Source: Stereum hirsutum FP-91666 SS1 (taxonomy: Eukaryota; Basidiomycota; Agaricomycetes; Russulales; Stereaceae). Taken from it: 64,000 nt of DNA. The number at the start of each line of letters is the position of its first letter. Position 1 is the stretch's first letter. Location of the stretch: assembly GCF_000264905.1 (NCBI RefSeq), contig NW_006763131.1, positions 1,475,253 to 1,539,252 of the forward strand, in the 5' to 3' direction. Both the position numbers and the translations under genes were made by a program. Positions 51,006 to 61,499 of the stretch are shown piece by piece. The notes below the pieces were generated by a model. The model was given only the letters and a program-made list of their open reading frames with translations. It was not told the DNA's origin and did not search any database.

Positions 51006-51279
51006 ATGGGGTATTTATTTGTGCGTCCCACTTGCTTCACCAATGTGTGTTCTTGGTATCTTTCAACGAATTCGAACACGATACAGGCGTCAGTCTCGAA
51101 CAGCTTTCGGATCATCAGTTTTCTACTTTGACTTCTGTTCAATGTGCGCGCCGTGGGGAAAGCTCTATATCCTTTGACTACAGCAACGTCGGGCAAGTAA
51201 GTCTGCTCTAACCCCGTTGTTCGGTGCGTTTTTTGTCCAATGCTACTCAACCCCACTTTCCATCCTATTCGTTTTACCG

Positions 51280-52685
51280 CTACGTTCCATGAACATCTAC
51301 CTTCACCACGTCATCATCTACCTTAACCTCCCACTGCGTCCCTTTTGGGATGTTGTCGATGACGGAACGGTATTCCGCCAGCTCTTCCACGCTGATTTTA
51401 AACCCTCCGCATATGACGAACACGAGCACTCGCTCCTTGCCATCGCCGGAATCGGTGACAGGGAAGAGATGCGACGTGAGCTCCGGCTTGTAGGCGGCGG
51501 CCAGTGTGGCGGCGCAGGCAAGCTCAACCAGCAATTTGTGAGAGTCTGGGACAATACAATATCAGCGTCATTCAGCCATGTTCTATCTCCAGGATCTGGC
51601 AGTGGCATGAGTGCCCACTCACCTGCGAACATCGTCGTTAACTGCATTGTCAGTTCATCCGGAACTGTCACACAGCGAACGCTCCCCGGCCTATCTAGTG
51701 CCATCTTGACTACAGCAGGTGCAGGGTAGTTGGCGCCTAGCGAGGTCACTATGGAGCTCAACTGGATATGTGCCACTTTCACGTCGTGTACTTCGTCTCT
51801 GCGGATAGTGGCACCCTCTGAAGGGATGCTCGATGGATTACGGTTTGCGGTCACAGATTCCCAGAAACCGTTCGCGCCATGGGTTTCGGTTGCTACTATA
51901 GGGACTGCAGTAGCGCAACCACAAGGGTATCAGTCCAGCATCTTGCAGGGCGAAGGACATTTAATTACCGTCGTCCCATCCTACGTCCTTGCAGCCCGTG
52001 AGCACTCCTCCAAGGAGGCCTGCGCCGCCTACACTGCATAGTATGGCATCAGGCTTTGCAATCTCACTCGGAAGTTGACGTTTTATTTCATGGATCATAG
52101 ACGAATGGCCCTCCCAAATGAGAGGGTCGTTATACGCAGGCGCTAAAACACTGCAAAACAAACGTGCAAGTTAGTCATGCGGATGGGGAGGCCGAAGCAC
52201 CGAAGTCCTCACGCGTTCGGTTCGGTTTTCACTGCTTCTTCTGCTGCTCGCAGAGCATGCACAAAGTATCTCCCTGGTGTCACTTTCAGCTCTGCCCCCA
52301 AGGATTTCAGGTATTCGGTAGTTGCGGGGTGGACGCCCTCTGGCAGAAAAACCGTGCACTTCAGTCCTAGTGCTTGGGACGCGTACGCAGCAGCTATCCC
52401 AGCATTTCCGCTGGACGCACAGATGACATGCACGGTTGGCCCGTGTATCTTGAGCTGGTGCTCTAAGAAATGCGAGATTCCCCTGAGTTTGAATGAATGG
52501 CAGGGTTGAAGATTCTGATAAAATCAAAGTCCGCGTCGTCTCAGTGGAGTTAGTAGCGTGGCTCCTTGTGGCGTAGACTCGGATGAGATACTGACGTCGA
52601 GTTTGAGATATATGCTCGCATTGAGGCGTTTCGATAAATAGCTGGACTTTATCAGTGGGGTCTCGAGGAAGTGCTTTGACTGCAT
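51280..52685 (-). CDS. L-serine / L-threonine dehydratase, PLP-dependent
   Basis: Deaminates L-serine (and probably L-threonine) to the 2-oxo acid in the cytosol. Splicing gives MQSKHFLETPLIKSSYLSKR and LNASIYLKLD, then QPCHSFKLRGISHFLEHQL, whose SFKLRG carries the PLP-binding Lys. Next are VICASSGNAGIAAAYASQAL with the SSGNAG phosphate contact, GLKCTVFLPEGVHPATTEYL, LAPAYNDPLIWEGHSSMIHE and ILCSVGGAGLLGGVLTG, the glycine-rich loop. Then VPIVATETHGANGFWESV and LSSIVTSLGANYPAPAVVKM, and the end VLVFVICGGFKISVEELAEY. These are the motifs of the fold-type II serine dehydratase (SDH/CHA1) family rather than the biosynthetic Ilv1, since no ACT-type regulatory domain follows. About 350 residues from roughly seven exons. 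It is transcribed away from the alpha/beta hydrolase gene. Confidence 0.88.
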
Positions 52686-53068
52686 ACTTATAGTGTGTAT
52701 GTCGTCTGTGGAGGATGATCGCTGGCGAGGATTTTGACCTAGCCGACTGGAAACACTTTTGTGAGCGCTGAAGTAACGATATGACTCATGGCCGAGCCAA
52801 AGTGTGGGAGCGCAATATCATCTTTGTAAGGCTCCCCGCGATCCGTTATCATCTTCACCGTTTTATTCATCCATTTCGAGCCACCCTTACTAAACGCTGA
52901 GGATATTCGATTTCTTCCTAAGCACAATCGTCCCCTTGATTTAGGACTGGAAAAGGATTACCGTGGTAACGTATAAAAAGATATGTTGAGGCAGCAACTC
53001 TGTGCAAGCTAGAGACGTCCCATCTATCTACTCAAGTGCACACAAGCTTGCTTGAGCCCTTCGCCCAA
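52686..53068. promoter_or_regulatory. Divergent intergenic region
   Basis: 383 bases separate the dehydratase (minus) from the hydrolase (plus). Both promoters must lie here. A minus-strand frame at 52739-52927 has no motif and no splice link to the dehydratase that I can support. Confidence 0.45.
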
Positions 53069-54512
53069 ATGTCTCAGCGCATTTCCCTTGCGACTCCTGA
53101 CCCTCAATTCCTTGAAATATTGTCGACGCTGCCCAAAGATGCACCCCAGGTTACTGGCATCAGCCAAGTACGGCAGGGCTTCGTCGACGGTGCCATCAAG
53201 CCACAGCAAGAGTCCTTGAGGCCTCACCTTCCTCCAGGTATTCTCGAACTTTATCTTGTGTCCGTTCTCGAAGCATGTACTCATATATTATAGACTCAGC
53301 GTACACTGTGAGGGACACACAGGTCCAAGTTGATGGCGGTGAGATTCTTGTTCGCGCCTTGATACCTACTCCTCACGGAGAAAGCGGCGATCAATTCCCT
53401 GTTCTCGTTTGGTACCATGCCTCGGGTAGGTTATTCTCACTCGCTTGTATAGAAAATTATATCGGATTGACGGAGCCATTTATAGGTTGGCATCTCGCCA
53501 GTATCGACCTTGACGATTTCACGATGAGAATTGCTTGCGTGGAACTACAAGTTGTCATTGTGCTGGTAGCATACAGGTAGTGGAAACTAATCATATCCAG
53601 ATCACGAAGGGAGCTCAGCTCACCCACTGATTTTCTGGCAGGCTAGCGCCCGAGAATCCGTTCCCTACAAGTGTGAACGACAGTTACACGGCCTTGAAAT
53701 GGGTACGTCTTTATTCTTCTCGGGCGACAATGAGCAAGTTTTATAATGTATTTATCATATAGGTTGTTGAAAATGCTCCTTCGCTCTCTGTTTCCCTTGA
53801 AAAGGGCTTCATTGTTGGAGGCGCCAGTGCTGGTGGCAATCTTGCCGCAGTAAGCGTGAACCAAGCTCGCGACGACCCATTCTTCAATGAACATCCTATT
53901 ACTGGGCAACTTCTTGATTACCCGACCACTATTCATCCACATGCAGTTTCTGAAAGGTCAGCTGTCATGTCGCGGGATATTCTGGCGCAAAAAGCTCAAT
54001 GTCGTCTGTCATGCTAGGTGGAAAGGCGAACTTTCGTCGCTGATCGCACCAGAGACTAACATTCCCGGTATCTTCAACAACACGGACCTTGTCGGCATAT
54101 ACGGTATGTATGGCTACTCAGGGCTCACACAGCTTGCGCTCAATGTCGTTATATTGACAGACGACTACAAAGTCCCTGATCCAAGCGACCTCCGAGTATC
54201 CCCTCTACTTCTTCCCAGCCACAAGGGTTTGCCTCGCACCTTCATGCAGTCTTGTGGTCTTGACCCATTGCGCGACGAGGGCCTTGCGTACGAGAGACTT
54301 TTGAGGGAGGCAGGTGTCGAGACGAAGCTTATCATGTAAGTGAGCCTTGGCTTCGATGCGGTGGGACCAATCTGACGCAAGCGACGACCACGAATGACAG
54401 CTATCCGGGGCTCCCCCACTCTTTTCATCACTTCTTCTTGACTATTGACGCTTCAAAAAGGTTCGAGGAGGACTTCAAAGAAGGATTGAAGTGGCTGTTG
54501 AGACGTGTGTAG
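53069..54512 (+). CDS. Alpha/beta hydrolase, hormone-sensitive-lipase type
   Basis: A carboxylester hydrolase of the alpha/beta hydrolase-3 (HSL) group, substrate unknown. It begins [20 protein letters not shown] and has [31 protein letters not shown] corresponds to the oxyanion-hole motif, which in the family is usually HGGG or [25 protein letters not shown] is the usual YRLAPE stretch. [15 protein letters not shown] carries the nucleophile Ser, with GASAG where GDSAG is usual. Then [18 protein letters not shown] sequence, the Asp in [20 protein letters not shown] and the His in [12 protein letters not shown]. It ends [16 protein letters not shown]. So the catalytic triad is complete, but the oxyanion loop is altered. 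About 340 residues from roughly eight exons. The first ATG after the promoter was taken as start. Confidence 0.8.
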
Positions 54513-55068
54513 TATACACGAAGGAACCGGGTTATTAGGCTCAGGATGATGAAATAAGTACAGTACTTCAGAGTACTTAACACGCAGATTATTTATTGAA
54601 AGCAAAAATTATATCATGGAACGGCCTTGCTGGATATATTGTTCTCAGACTTCTACGAGCTGTAGCATCAGAATGAGAGACGAAGTCTGGACGAGAGAGA
54701 ATCACAGACAATGGACCAGTTCGCCGTCAATTGTGGCGCAGACGTTGACACTCGGCAAATACCGAGCCCTAACCAGTCGGTACCGAGGTGCCACGCGACC
54801 TTGCCTGACTTCACTCGACTCAGAACATCATCTCTCCACGATTTCCTCTCAGCTCGTCTGAGGTTGTCCGCCGCTCTCTTTCGTCTCTGCGTCAACCAGC
54901 ACGCTCTCTAATCGGACCTCAAATCTGCACTCTTTGGCCAACATACATCATCTGCGTTCATTCCTCCGCCTCAATAGGCGTGTTCACCAGACTTGCCCGC
55001 GAAACAATCGGTTCTCTAGCTTGTCTTTAGGCTTGTCACACCCCCGATCTCTTATAACAGTAGCTCGC
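54513..55068. other. Intergenic region with an ATG-less extension of the next gene
   Basis: About 0.55 kb between two plus-strand genes. The last 135 bases stay open in frame with the following exonuclease and would encode an Arg-rich, acid-free leader like a mitochondrial targeting peptide. No ATG starts it. I treat it as 5' UTR. Confidence 0.45.
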
Positions 55069-56766
55069 ATGCCTTCACAAAAGATCGAGCTTACTCCGGA
55101 GCAGCTTGCGAAGCAAGAAGAACGTGCACGCAAGAAAACGGAGCGAGCCAAGGCTGGTCCGGTAGCCGTGGCTATCGACAATGAGAAGGGACGAATAATT
55201 CAACGGCCTTGGTTGAAGGTGCAGGAGGCTCAGGGAAAGGGAGAGACTGTGAAGATTATGACATGGAATGTTTGTCTCTGTGTTCTCTTGCGAATGTCCC
55301 AAGGATCTCCTCTTATCAGGAGTTTCCTTCCTTAGCTCTTAGCTCAAACTCTCGTCCGTAAGTGATGTTATGCGGACAGGCTTACAGGACGTATGTGTGA
55401 CAACCTTAAATAATATGAAGGTCGTGAACTGTTTCCGACTAGTGATTGCTTAAAAGCGCACCAGAGAGAAAATATGATCTACCAAGAAATCCTGTCCTCT
55501 GGCGCAGACATTCTCTGCATGCAGGTAAATTCCTAAAGCCTCTTCCATCTTTGACTAACCACTTGACTCACGCTCTGGGTTACCTGCTAGGAAGTCGATC
55601 GCCTGGAGAAACTGAAACCGTTCCTTGCTCAAGCTGGCTACGAGCATACGTACGCGGCAGGACCACAGAAAAAACACGGCTGTCTGATAGCTTTTCGCAA
55701 GGCCTTGTTCACTCAGACGGGGGCCCGCACCGTCATATATGACAATGAAGACGTGCGAGAAGAAGGAGAAGAACGCACACGACGAGGATCTAGCTTTAGG
55801 ACAAAGAACATCGGTTCTATCGTGGCATTGAAGAAGACTGGGACCGAAGACTTTGGCATAGTGATTGCTACCACGCACCTTTTCTGGCATCCCAAGTACG
55901 CAGCCAGATGTTGTGTCTTGTACTCATCTTCGTACTGACCCGCTCTAGGTATATCTATGAACGCTCACGCCAAACAGGTATTCTACAACGAGAGGTCATC
56001 AAGTTCAGGGACCAGAATGGTCATGTCAACTGGCCGTGCGTTTTCGCAGGAGGTAAGCGCCCCAACTCACCTCTTGAATCCTTGTCAACTCTGTGGGTTC
56101 CCTTTATAGACTTCAACTTCCAGCCCACAGAAGCTGCCTATTCACTTCTCAGGGGTCTCCCTCTCCTCTCATCGCATGAAACCGGTCTTTCCGATTCAAG
56201 GGTCGTGCACGTGAGCATAGACCCCACAGTTCCGATTACTACGCCGAAGGCCACTGAGGACGAAGAAGGCGAAGGCAGCACAACCGCTGACACCGATAAA
56301 GTCATAAAGAACGCACGAGTAGCGATGAAGTCGGACGGACTACTCAGCAGTGAAGAGCTGACTGCACTTTACGAGACCATCAGATACCCCAAAAGTGCTT
56401 ACGACGAAGGACAACGACTTCTCTTCGAAGCTTCGAATCCGGACGTCCTGCGATGTGGCGATAGACTTCAAATACCTAAGGATCATCAAGGCGCCTTTGA
56501 GCCTGAGTGGACAAACTACACATTTTATTGGCAACTGTCCCTAGGTACGTGATATCCATGCATTGTTGCTAGCTTTTTTACTCATCCCATCCACTGCAGA
56601 TTATATATTCATTATAGACCCTCCAAACCGCTCGTCTTCTGTGCTAAGTTTGCTCAAACCACACAAGAAGGACGACATTCACCCAGGATTGCCGAAGATG
56701 GGCGTTTGTGGAAGTGACCATATTTCTTTGGCAGCAGAAATTCAATGGAGTATCGATGATTGTTAG
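55069..56766 (+). CDS. NGL2: NGL2-like RNA exonuclease (EEP family)
   Basis: A member of the exonuclease-endonuclease-phosphatase fold, CCR4/NGL branch. Yeast Ngl2 trims 5.8S rRNA 3' ends. It starts MPSQKIELTPEQLAKQEERA, with a charged helix also seen in Ngl2. It then has IMTWNLLAQTLVRRELFPTS, holding the metal-site Asn, then ILSSGADILCMQEVDRLEKL with the catalytic Glu, and GCLIAFRKALF. Further on are IVIATTHLFWHPKYIYERSR, WPCVFAGDFNFQPTEAAYSL (the Asp/Asn pair), and near the end TFYWQLSLDYIFIID and GSDHISLAAEIQW with the terminal catalytic Asp-His. All catalytic residues are present. About 450 residues from some seven exons. The upstream open frame could add a mitochondrial-like leader but would need a non-AUG start. 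Confidence 0.87.
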
Positions 56767-57100
56767 CATAATTCCAACAATCGATTCCAGATATTTCTGA
56801 GTGGTCGCGCAGGTTCTTCTTGAGTACTTGCACATGCCTATGTATCCTACGCATCCATATGCATTTCACTCGTCAGACTGCGTGCTCATCGCGGCATCCT
56901 TACTTCGGAATTACGCCGGGGCGTTCAGGCTGATCAATTGATCACGGGTCTTGGTAAGATGGAGCCCCGATTGTCTGTCCTCAGGGGTCTATATTTTTGC
57001 CCGTTGGTATATAGGACCAAGGTGTTCGCTACAAACATCACAAGCGCCCAATCATCTTTTCAGCGTTTCAACCATCGTAGCCAGTCGTTATTTGATCATC
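56767..57100. other. Intergenic region
   Basis: About 0.33 kb between two plus-strand genes. Small frames on both strands are uninformative. It should hold the terminator of the exonuclease gene and the promoter of the next. Confidence 0.5.
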
Positions 57101-58002
57101 ATGGACGATTCTTCGGCCTCATATCCAAAACATCCTCGGAGTGCAGTCAATCGATATAGAAAACGAGGTAACATACTGTTTGATCTTCCCATCCACACTC
57201 GCTAAGTTTGACATTTATGATCTGATCTGTTTCTCATTGAATAGCGGCGTATGACTATGAGACAATCCACCGGATCGTCAACAGCGTACCAGTCGTCCAC
57301 TGTTCCTTCCCCGCATCCCTAGAACCGGACTCCGACCCATTCCCCGCCATCCTCCCGCTAATCGGCGTCATGGCTTCATACTCCTCTCCCGAGTCTATCA
57401 AACTCGACGAACCACTCGACCTGTACCTGCACGGCTACGTCAGTTCACGCTTCAATCGTTTCGTGAGAAAGACCGGTGCTGAGGGCGACGAAGACGACAT
57501 CGAAAATGGTCTACCCATCTCCATCGCCGCGACCCAAGTACACGGTGTTATCCTCAGTCTAGCACCAAACGGTCATAGCTACAATTATTCGTCCGCCGTT
57601 CTACAAGGTTATGCCACGCCGGTGACAGACGAGGCTGAAAAGCTTTGGGCAGTGGAAGTCATTTTGAACTCCGTCGTGCCTAATCGCTGGTCCAACACTC
57701 GCTTTCCACCCGTCAAGGCCGAGATGACTGCGACGCAGATAGTGAAGGTGAAGATCGTGAGCGCTAGCGCGAAACTGAGGAGGGGAGGGCCGCACAACGA
57801 GAAAAGGGATTTGAGTGACGAGGAGACGAGGGCGAAGTTTTGGACGGGCACACTCCCGGTGTGGCAAATGATTGGGAGCCCGGTTCCCGGAGATGAAAAC
57901 ATGCTTGAGGAGGTGCCGGATCATCTCACTGGATACGTGAAGAGTGCGAATGAGAGGGCAGAGATGGAGGCCATGGACGCCATGAAGGAACCTAGCTCAT
58001 AG
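57101..58002 (+). CDS. FMN-binding split-barrel protein, pyridoxamine-phosphate-oxidase-like
   Basis: Two exons give about 275 residues, starting MDDSSASYPKHPRSAVNRYR. The second exon reads AAYDYETIHRIVNSVPVVHC and SFPASLEPDSDPFPAILPLI, then DLYLHGYVSSRFNRFVR, AATQVHGVILSLAPNGHSYN and YSSAVLQGYATPVTD. It ends with VKAEMTATQIVKVKIVSASA and a C-terminal acidic helix. The order ETIHxIxNxxPVxHxSF, then LYLHGxxxSR, then YSSAVLxGYATPV is that of the flavin-nucleotide-binding (Pyridox_ox_2) family, which includes bacterial and fungal FMN-binding proteins of unproven substrate. The single intron lies at about 57168-57243. It ends about 125 bases from the convergent DUF4139 gene. Confidence 0.85.
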
Positions 58003-58126
58003 AATTCTTAGCTATTTTTCACTCTGGAGACTAGGTAAAGCAGTCGTTAAATATCCCACTATCCGATGTAGTGTACTAGTGATGTACTATTCTGACTAGA
58101 GACGGGACTTGGCTTGCCTACGAAGT

Positions 58127-60164
58127 CTAACTCTCCACCCACTTCACATCAGCCGGTGCCCTGACATCCCACACCGTCTCCAGACTAATCTCCTTTCCGG
58201 CCTCTAGTCCCTCACAAATCCATTCAAACAACCCGTCCTTCTTTCCACCCTTCTCATCAATTGTATCCCGCCATCTAGCGATGCCCTTCTCTAGACCTTC
58301 GACCTCCTGATCTTCTGAACTGTCCTGTTCGTCAAGAAGAGACTGAGGCTTCTTCAACAGTACTTTCACCTTTGTCTCGTCGTCTGAAACCGCGAGCGCG
58401 TCCCGTAAAACGATCTTGTCGATGGTAAAGGCATGGCGATTATGGACCTTGATGACAGATATGTATGTCGTCGTCGTGTATTGCTCGGTGAAGGCGCTAG
58501 CGGCTGCCATGGAACGCTTGACGCTGCGAGTGTAGCTAATTCTGGTGGAAGTGTCGGGACCAAAGGTGCAGTCGAATGAGTCGCCTGGGGCAATGTCCTG
58601 GGAGGCGGAAAACTTGGTAAGAACGGACTGAAAATGTTTACAGTGGGGATCGTCCTGACCTGGATGGACGTCTTGGAAACGTAGCTGTCGTTCATTAGAA
58701 TCGTGACAGGGCCTGGTAATAGCCTAAAGTCACTATTGTTCACGACTTGTGCCTGCAATCGGGCGCATTAGCGATCTCATCTGGTCGACAGCCAAATTCT
58801 ACGGTGGTGAAGGATCCAACCTGTAAGTACGCTTGTGCCCGGACACGGGGTACTGCAACGTGCATAACCTTCGCCTCAAACTTCAGTATGGCCACAGATA
58901 CCTTATGAGCCACGCCATCCGTCGGAATGCTAGACCGTCCTTCCACAGTATACGAGAGCGACAAAGGACTCTCGTTGATCACCGTGCTGGCAGGCGTCGA
59001 ATCACCCTCAGGGGCACCAGGCTCGCCTTCTTCGTCATCATCTTCGTCCCAGTTTTCAGGATAAGAGCCTCCATTCGAACTATCAGGGAGTGGAAAGGTG
59101 GCAGAGCGCGTTGCACCTCTCGAGGCCATACGAACACGCATTGCCGGATGCGGTGGTGATGATCGCACACGAAGTTCAGTAACAGGAGGTCGAATGCGTA
59201 ATGCCTGAATCTCAGGGACGCGCTGGTCGGCGTTGTCCATGGAGGCCGTGGAGAGCGTGAGGGGTACGTCGGACCAGTCTTCGCCGGTCGTCTGAGTTAT
59301 GCTGGCGCGGTAGTGGAGAGAAACTGAAGAAGCAGGCCTGCCCGAGTCGGTCGTAGCATGCAGTTCGTAGCTCGGAGTCCAAGACGCGCCATGGGCGACT
59401 AAAAGATACAGACACATGAGCTGACTTAGTAGATGCGTGAGAATGAGGCGTCTCCTACTGTAGGTCAACTTGAACTCCGCCTCCGTCTGCCTTTTCGCCA
59501 TGACCACAATATTCACCGTCCCGTCCATACTCCCCTTCCTCTTATTCCTCTCGTCCCTCTCCTTCTGGATCTTCTGCTCTATCTTCTGTATCTGCTCCTG
59601 AAGCTCTGCACCCTCTTGAACAAGCTTCCTTGCCCTCTTCACATACGTGTCCAGAAAACCTTCTGCCTGCTCCGGACTGATATCCTCACCTTTCAACGTC
59701 TTAGAATAACTTTCAAGAAACGTCTTGGCGGAAGAGATGGTGTCCCTCTCAGCCACTAGGGCGGACTTTTTGGCTTCGAGAATGCGGATGGATTCGAAGG
59801 TGGAAGCGCTGGCAGTGACGCCGGAGATGTATGATTTCGGTTTTGTGCAGACGACGTCGAAGAGCTGGAGGTCACTGAGGCCGGTAATATTGATGCGAGC
59901 GGATTCGGTGTCGATGGATCCTGGAAGGTTGAAGATTTCGACTTTATTTTGGCCTTCCTATGGATAGAACAGTTAAAATGTCAGCGTCTATATAGCGGGT
60001 GAAGATGGAATATGGGTGGCGGTGCGGATAGGTTGGTGTAGGAGACTGAACGGGACCTGGAAAGTCTGCTTGAACGACCGCACGATCTCAGCCTTGGAAG
60101 ACTTGAAGATTGTTACGGCAGTCAAGGGGTGCTGGGGGGCATCGAGTCTAATGACGGGCGACAT
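58127..60164 (-). CDS. DUF4139 / mucoidy-inhibitor-A-like protein
   Basis: A conserved protein of unknown biochemical role. It starts MSPVIRLDAPQHPLTAVTIF with an N-terminal DUF4140-type domain (GQNKVEIFNLPGSIDTESAR, INITGLSDLQLFDVVC). A coiled-coil follows (RKLVQEGAELQEQIQKIEQK, IQKERDERNKRKG), then the DUF4139 domain. That domain begins YIVAHGASWTPSYELHATTD and continues SVSLHYRASITQTTGEDWSD, VPLTLSTASM, SLSYTVEGRSSIPTDG, RVRAQAYLQ, RLLPGPVTILMNDSYVSK, FDCTFGPDTSTRISY and LFEWICEGLEAGKEISLETV, ending DVRAPADVKWVES. An acidic low-complexity insert (NWDEDDDEEGEPGAPEGD) splits the domain. The length (about 600 residues) fits the family. The start is the first ATG in frame. Five or six exons. 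Confidence 0.85.
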
Positions 60165-60633
60165 GACAGGAGACTCAGTCAAGTTCAATAGGAAGGAGAG
60201 GAGAGGAGAGTAAAGCGCGGAAGGCTTGACTCTCTGACACTCGTGGTGTACATATTTATACCGAAGGATCTTAAGGCATGTTAAAGCTGTACTGTTCAAC
60301 GAATGTTCCTCATTCCCAAACATGCGGTCCCAAGTACACCAAATGATCTAACTGTTTGGCCAAACATTTGCCCGGACGCTGTCACGATTCAGAATGACTT
60401 ATAAGTCCTGGTCCTTTTAGAAGGCCGCCTCCTTCCAATTTCGGATGTCCCGGACCATGGGCAGTGCAGAGCGGCGCGAAGCAAGGACAGCATTGAACGA
60501 CTTCGTGCCAAAAACTGATCACTATGGCAGAGCTTTTGCGGTTTGGGATGAGAGCGCACGTCGGCTATCGACTACTTGAGCGTGTAATGTCCAGGGCGTT
60601 GTGGTAGGCTGTGAAACCTTTCTAGAATAGAAG
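60165..60633. other. Intergenic region
   Basis: About 0.47 kb upstream of the DUF4139 gene and downstream of the second ATG12 copy, both on the minus strand. I see no gene or repeat. Confidence 0.5.
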
Positions 60634-61228
60634 TCATCCCCATGCTGCTGTTGTACTGTGAATTCGACCGCGTGAATGAGTCATTTGTATTGAACGCACA
60701 CAATAATCGGAAGCCCACCTGTAGTTTACTATGAGTTTTCCACCGATTGCGAAGGCCTATCAATGAAGCCATCAGATGCGGTGTACTTCTGTAGGAAAGT
60801 CGGAGGAAACCATACCTTGATTAAATTTGCTACTGTGTCGTCTGGAGCAGGAGCGAAGGCCAGGTTAATGTATGTGAACTGATGTACACAGTTGATTTAT
60901 TAGCATGGATACGAACGTATACTTGCCGTCCACAATAATTGAAGAGATGTGCTGTACGTACCAGGGGCTCACCGGCTTTCCAGCCCAACTTTCCTTTTAA
61001 GAAGTTGGCAACGACCCAGAAACGATTCGAAACAGTCACTTGAAAGGTATTCTGTCTCATGACAGGCGCATTCCCAACTGCCTTGAATAAGATTCGCACT
61101 GAAGGACAATATGATGCAAATGAGGATGTCGTGAGTCGACTAGAACAAGCGAACGCACCTTGTGCTGTGTTCCTCGCCTTGTACGTCTGGAGAGCTTCAA
61201 GCGCATTGGAGTCCACCCTGCGTTCCAT
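60634..61228 (-). CDS. ATG12 paralogue, tandem copy with short N-terminus
   Basis: A second ubiquitin-like ATG12 gene just downstream of the first. Five exons are supported: MERRVDSNALEALQTYKARN, then VRILFKAVGNAPVMRQNTFQ, VTVSNRFWVVANFLKGKLGW, KAGEPL, FTYINLAFAPAPDDTVANLI, AFAIGGKLIVNYS and TTAAWG-stop. It keeps the terminal Trp-Gly needed for conjugation to ATG5 and the whole ubiquitin-like core. It differs from copy 1 at many sites. The conserved FATDG stretch has become FAIGG, and the N-terminal region before the ubiquitin-like fold is shorter. All introns have GT-AG ends and no internal stop or frameshift occurs, so it looks functional. The region upstream of 61228 has weak similarity in another frame to the copy-1 N-terminus, which suggests the N-terminal part has been lost. 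Confidence 0.78.
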
Positions 61229-61499
61229 CGAAGTCGCTGTGTTGCTTGCCAGTCTTGGAGTCAGCGTGGAGGCTGTTCACAAGCCATCCTAGTATTTGTG
61301 CCCCTTTCTCGCACGGTTCGTCGCGAGAGCGTGCTGTTTCTGGAGTGGCGCCATCTCGAACCAACCGCTCACACATATTAATCAAATGAAGACAGAGGAA
61401 AGTGCGTGGTATTGCACATGGTATACTGTAGTTCCAGCGTGAGGCTAGTATCGGTAAAGGAAAGCAGGAAGCAAGAAAGAGTGTTCTTCCAAGTGCTCA

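Noticed and set aside
52739..52927. Minus-strand frame as a possible upstream exon of the serine dehydratase
   Set aside because: The dehydratase reads well from MQSKHFLETPL at 52685, which matches the family N-terminus. The upstream frame lacks a suitable donor and has no family similarity.
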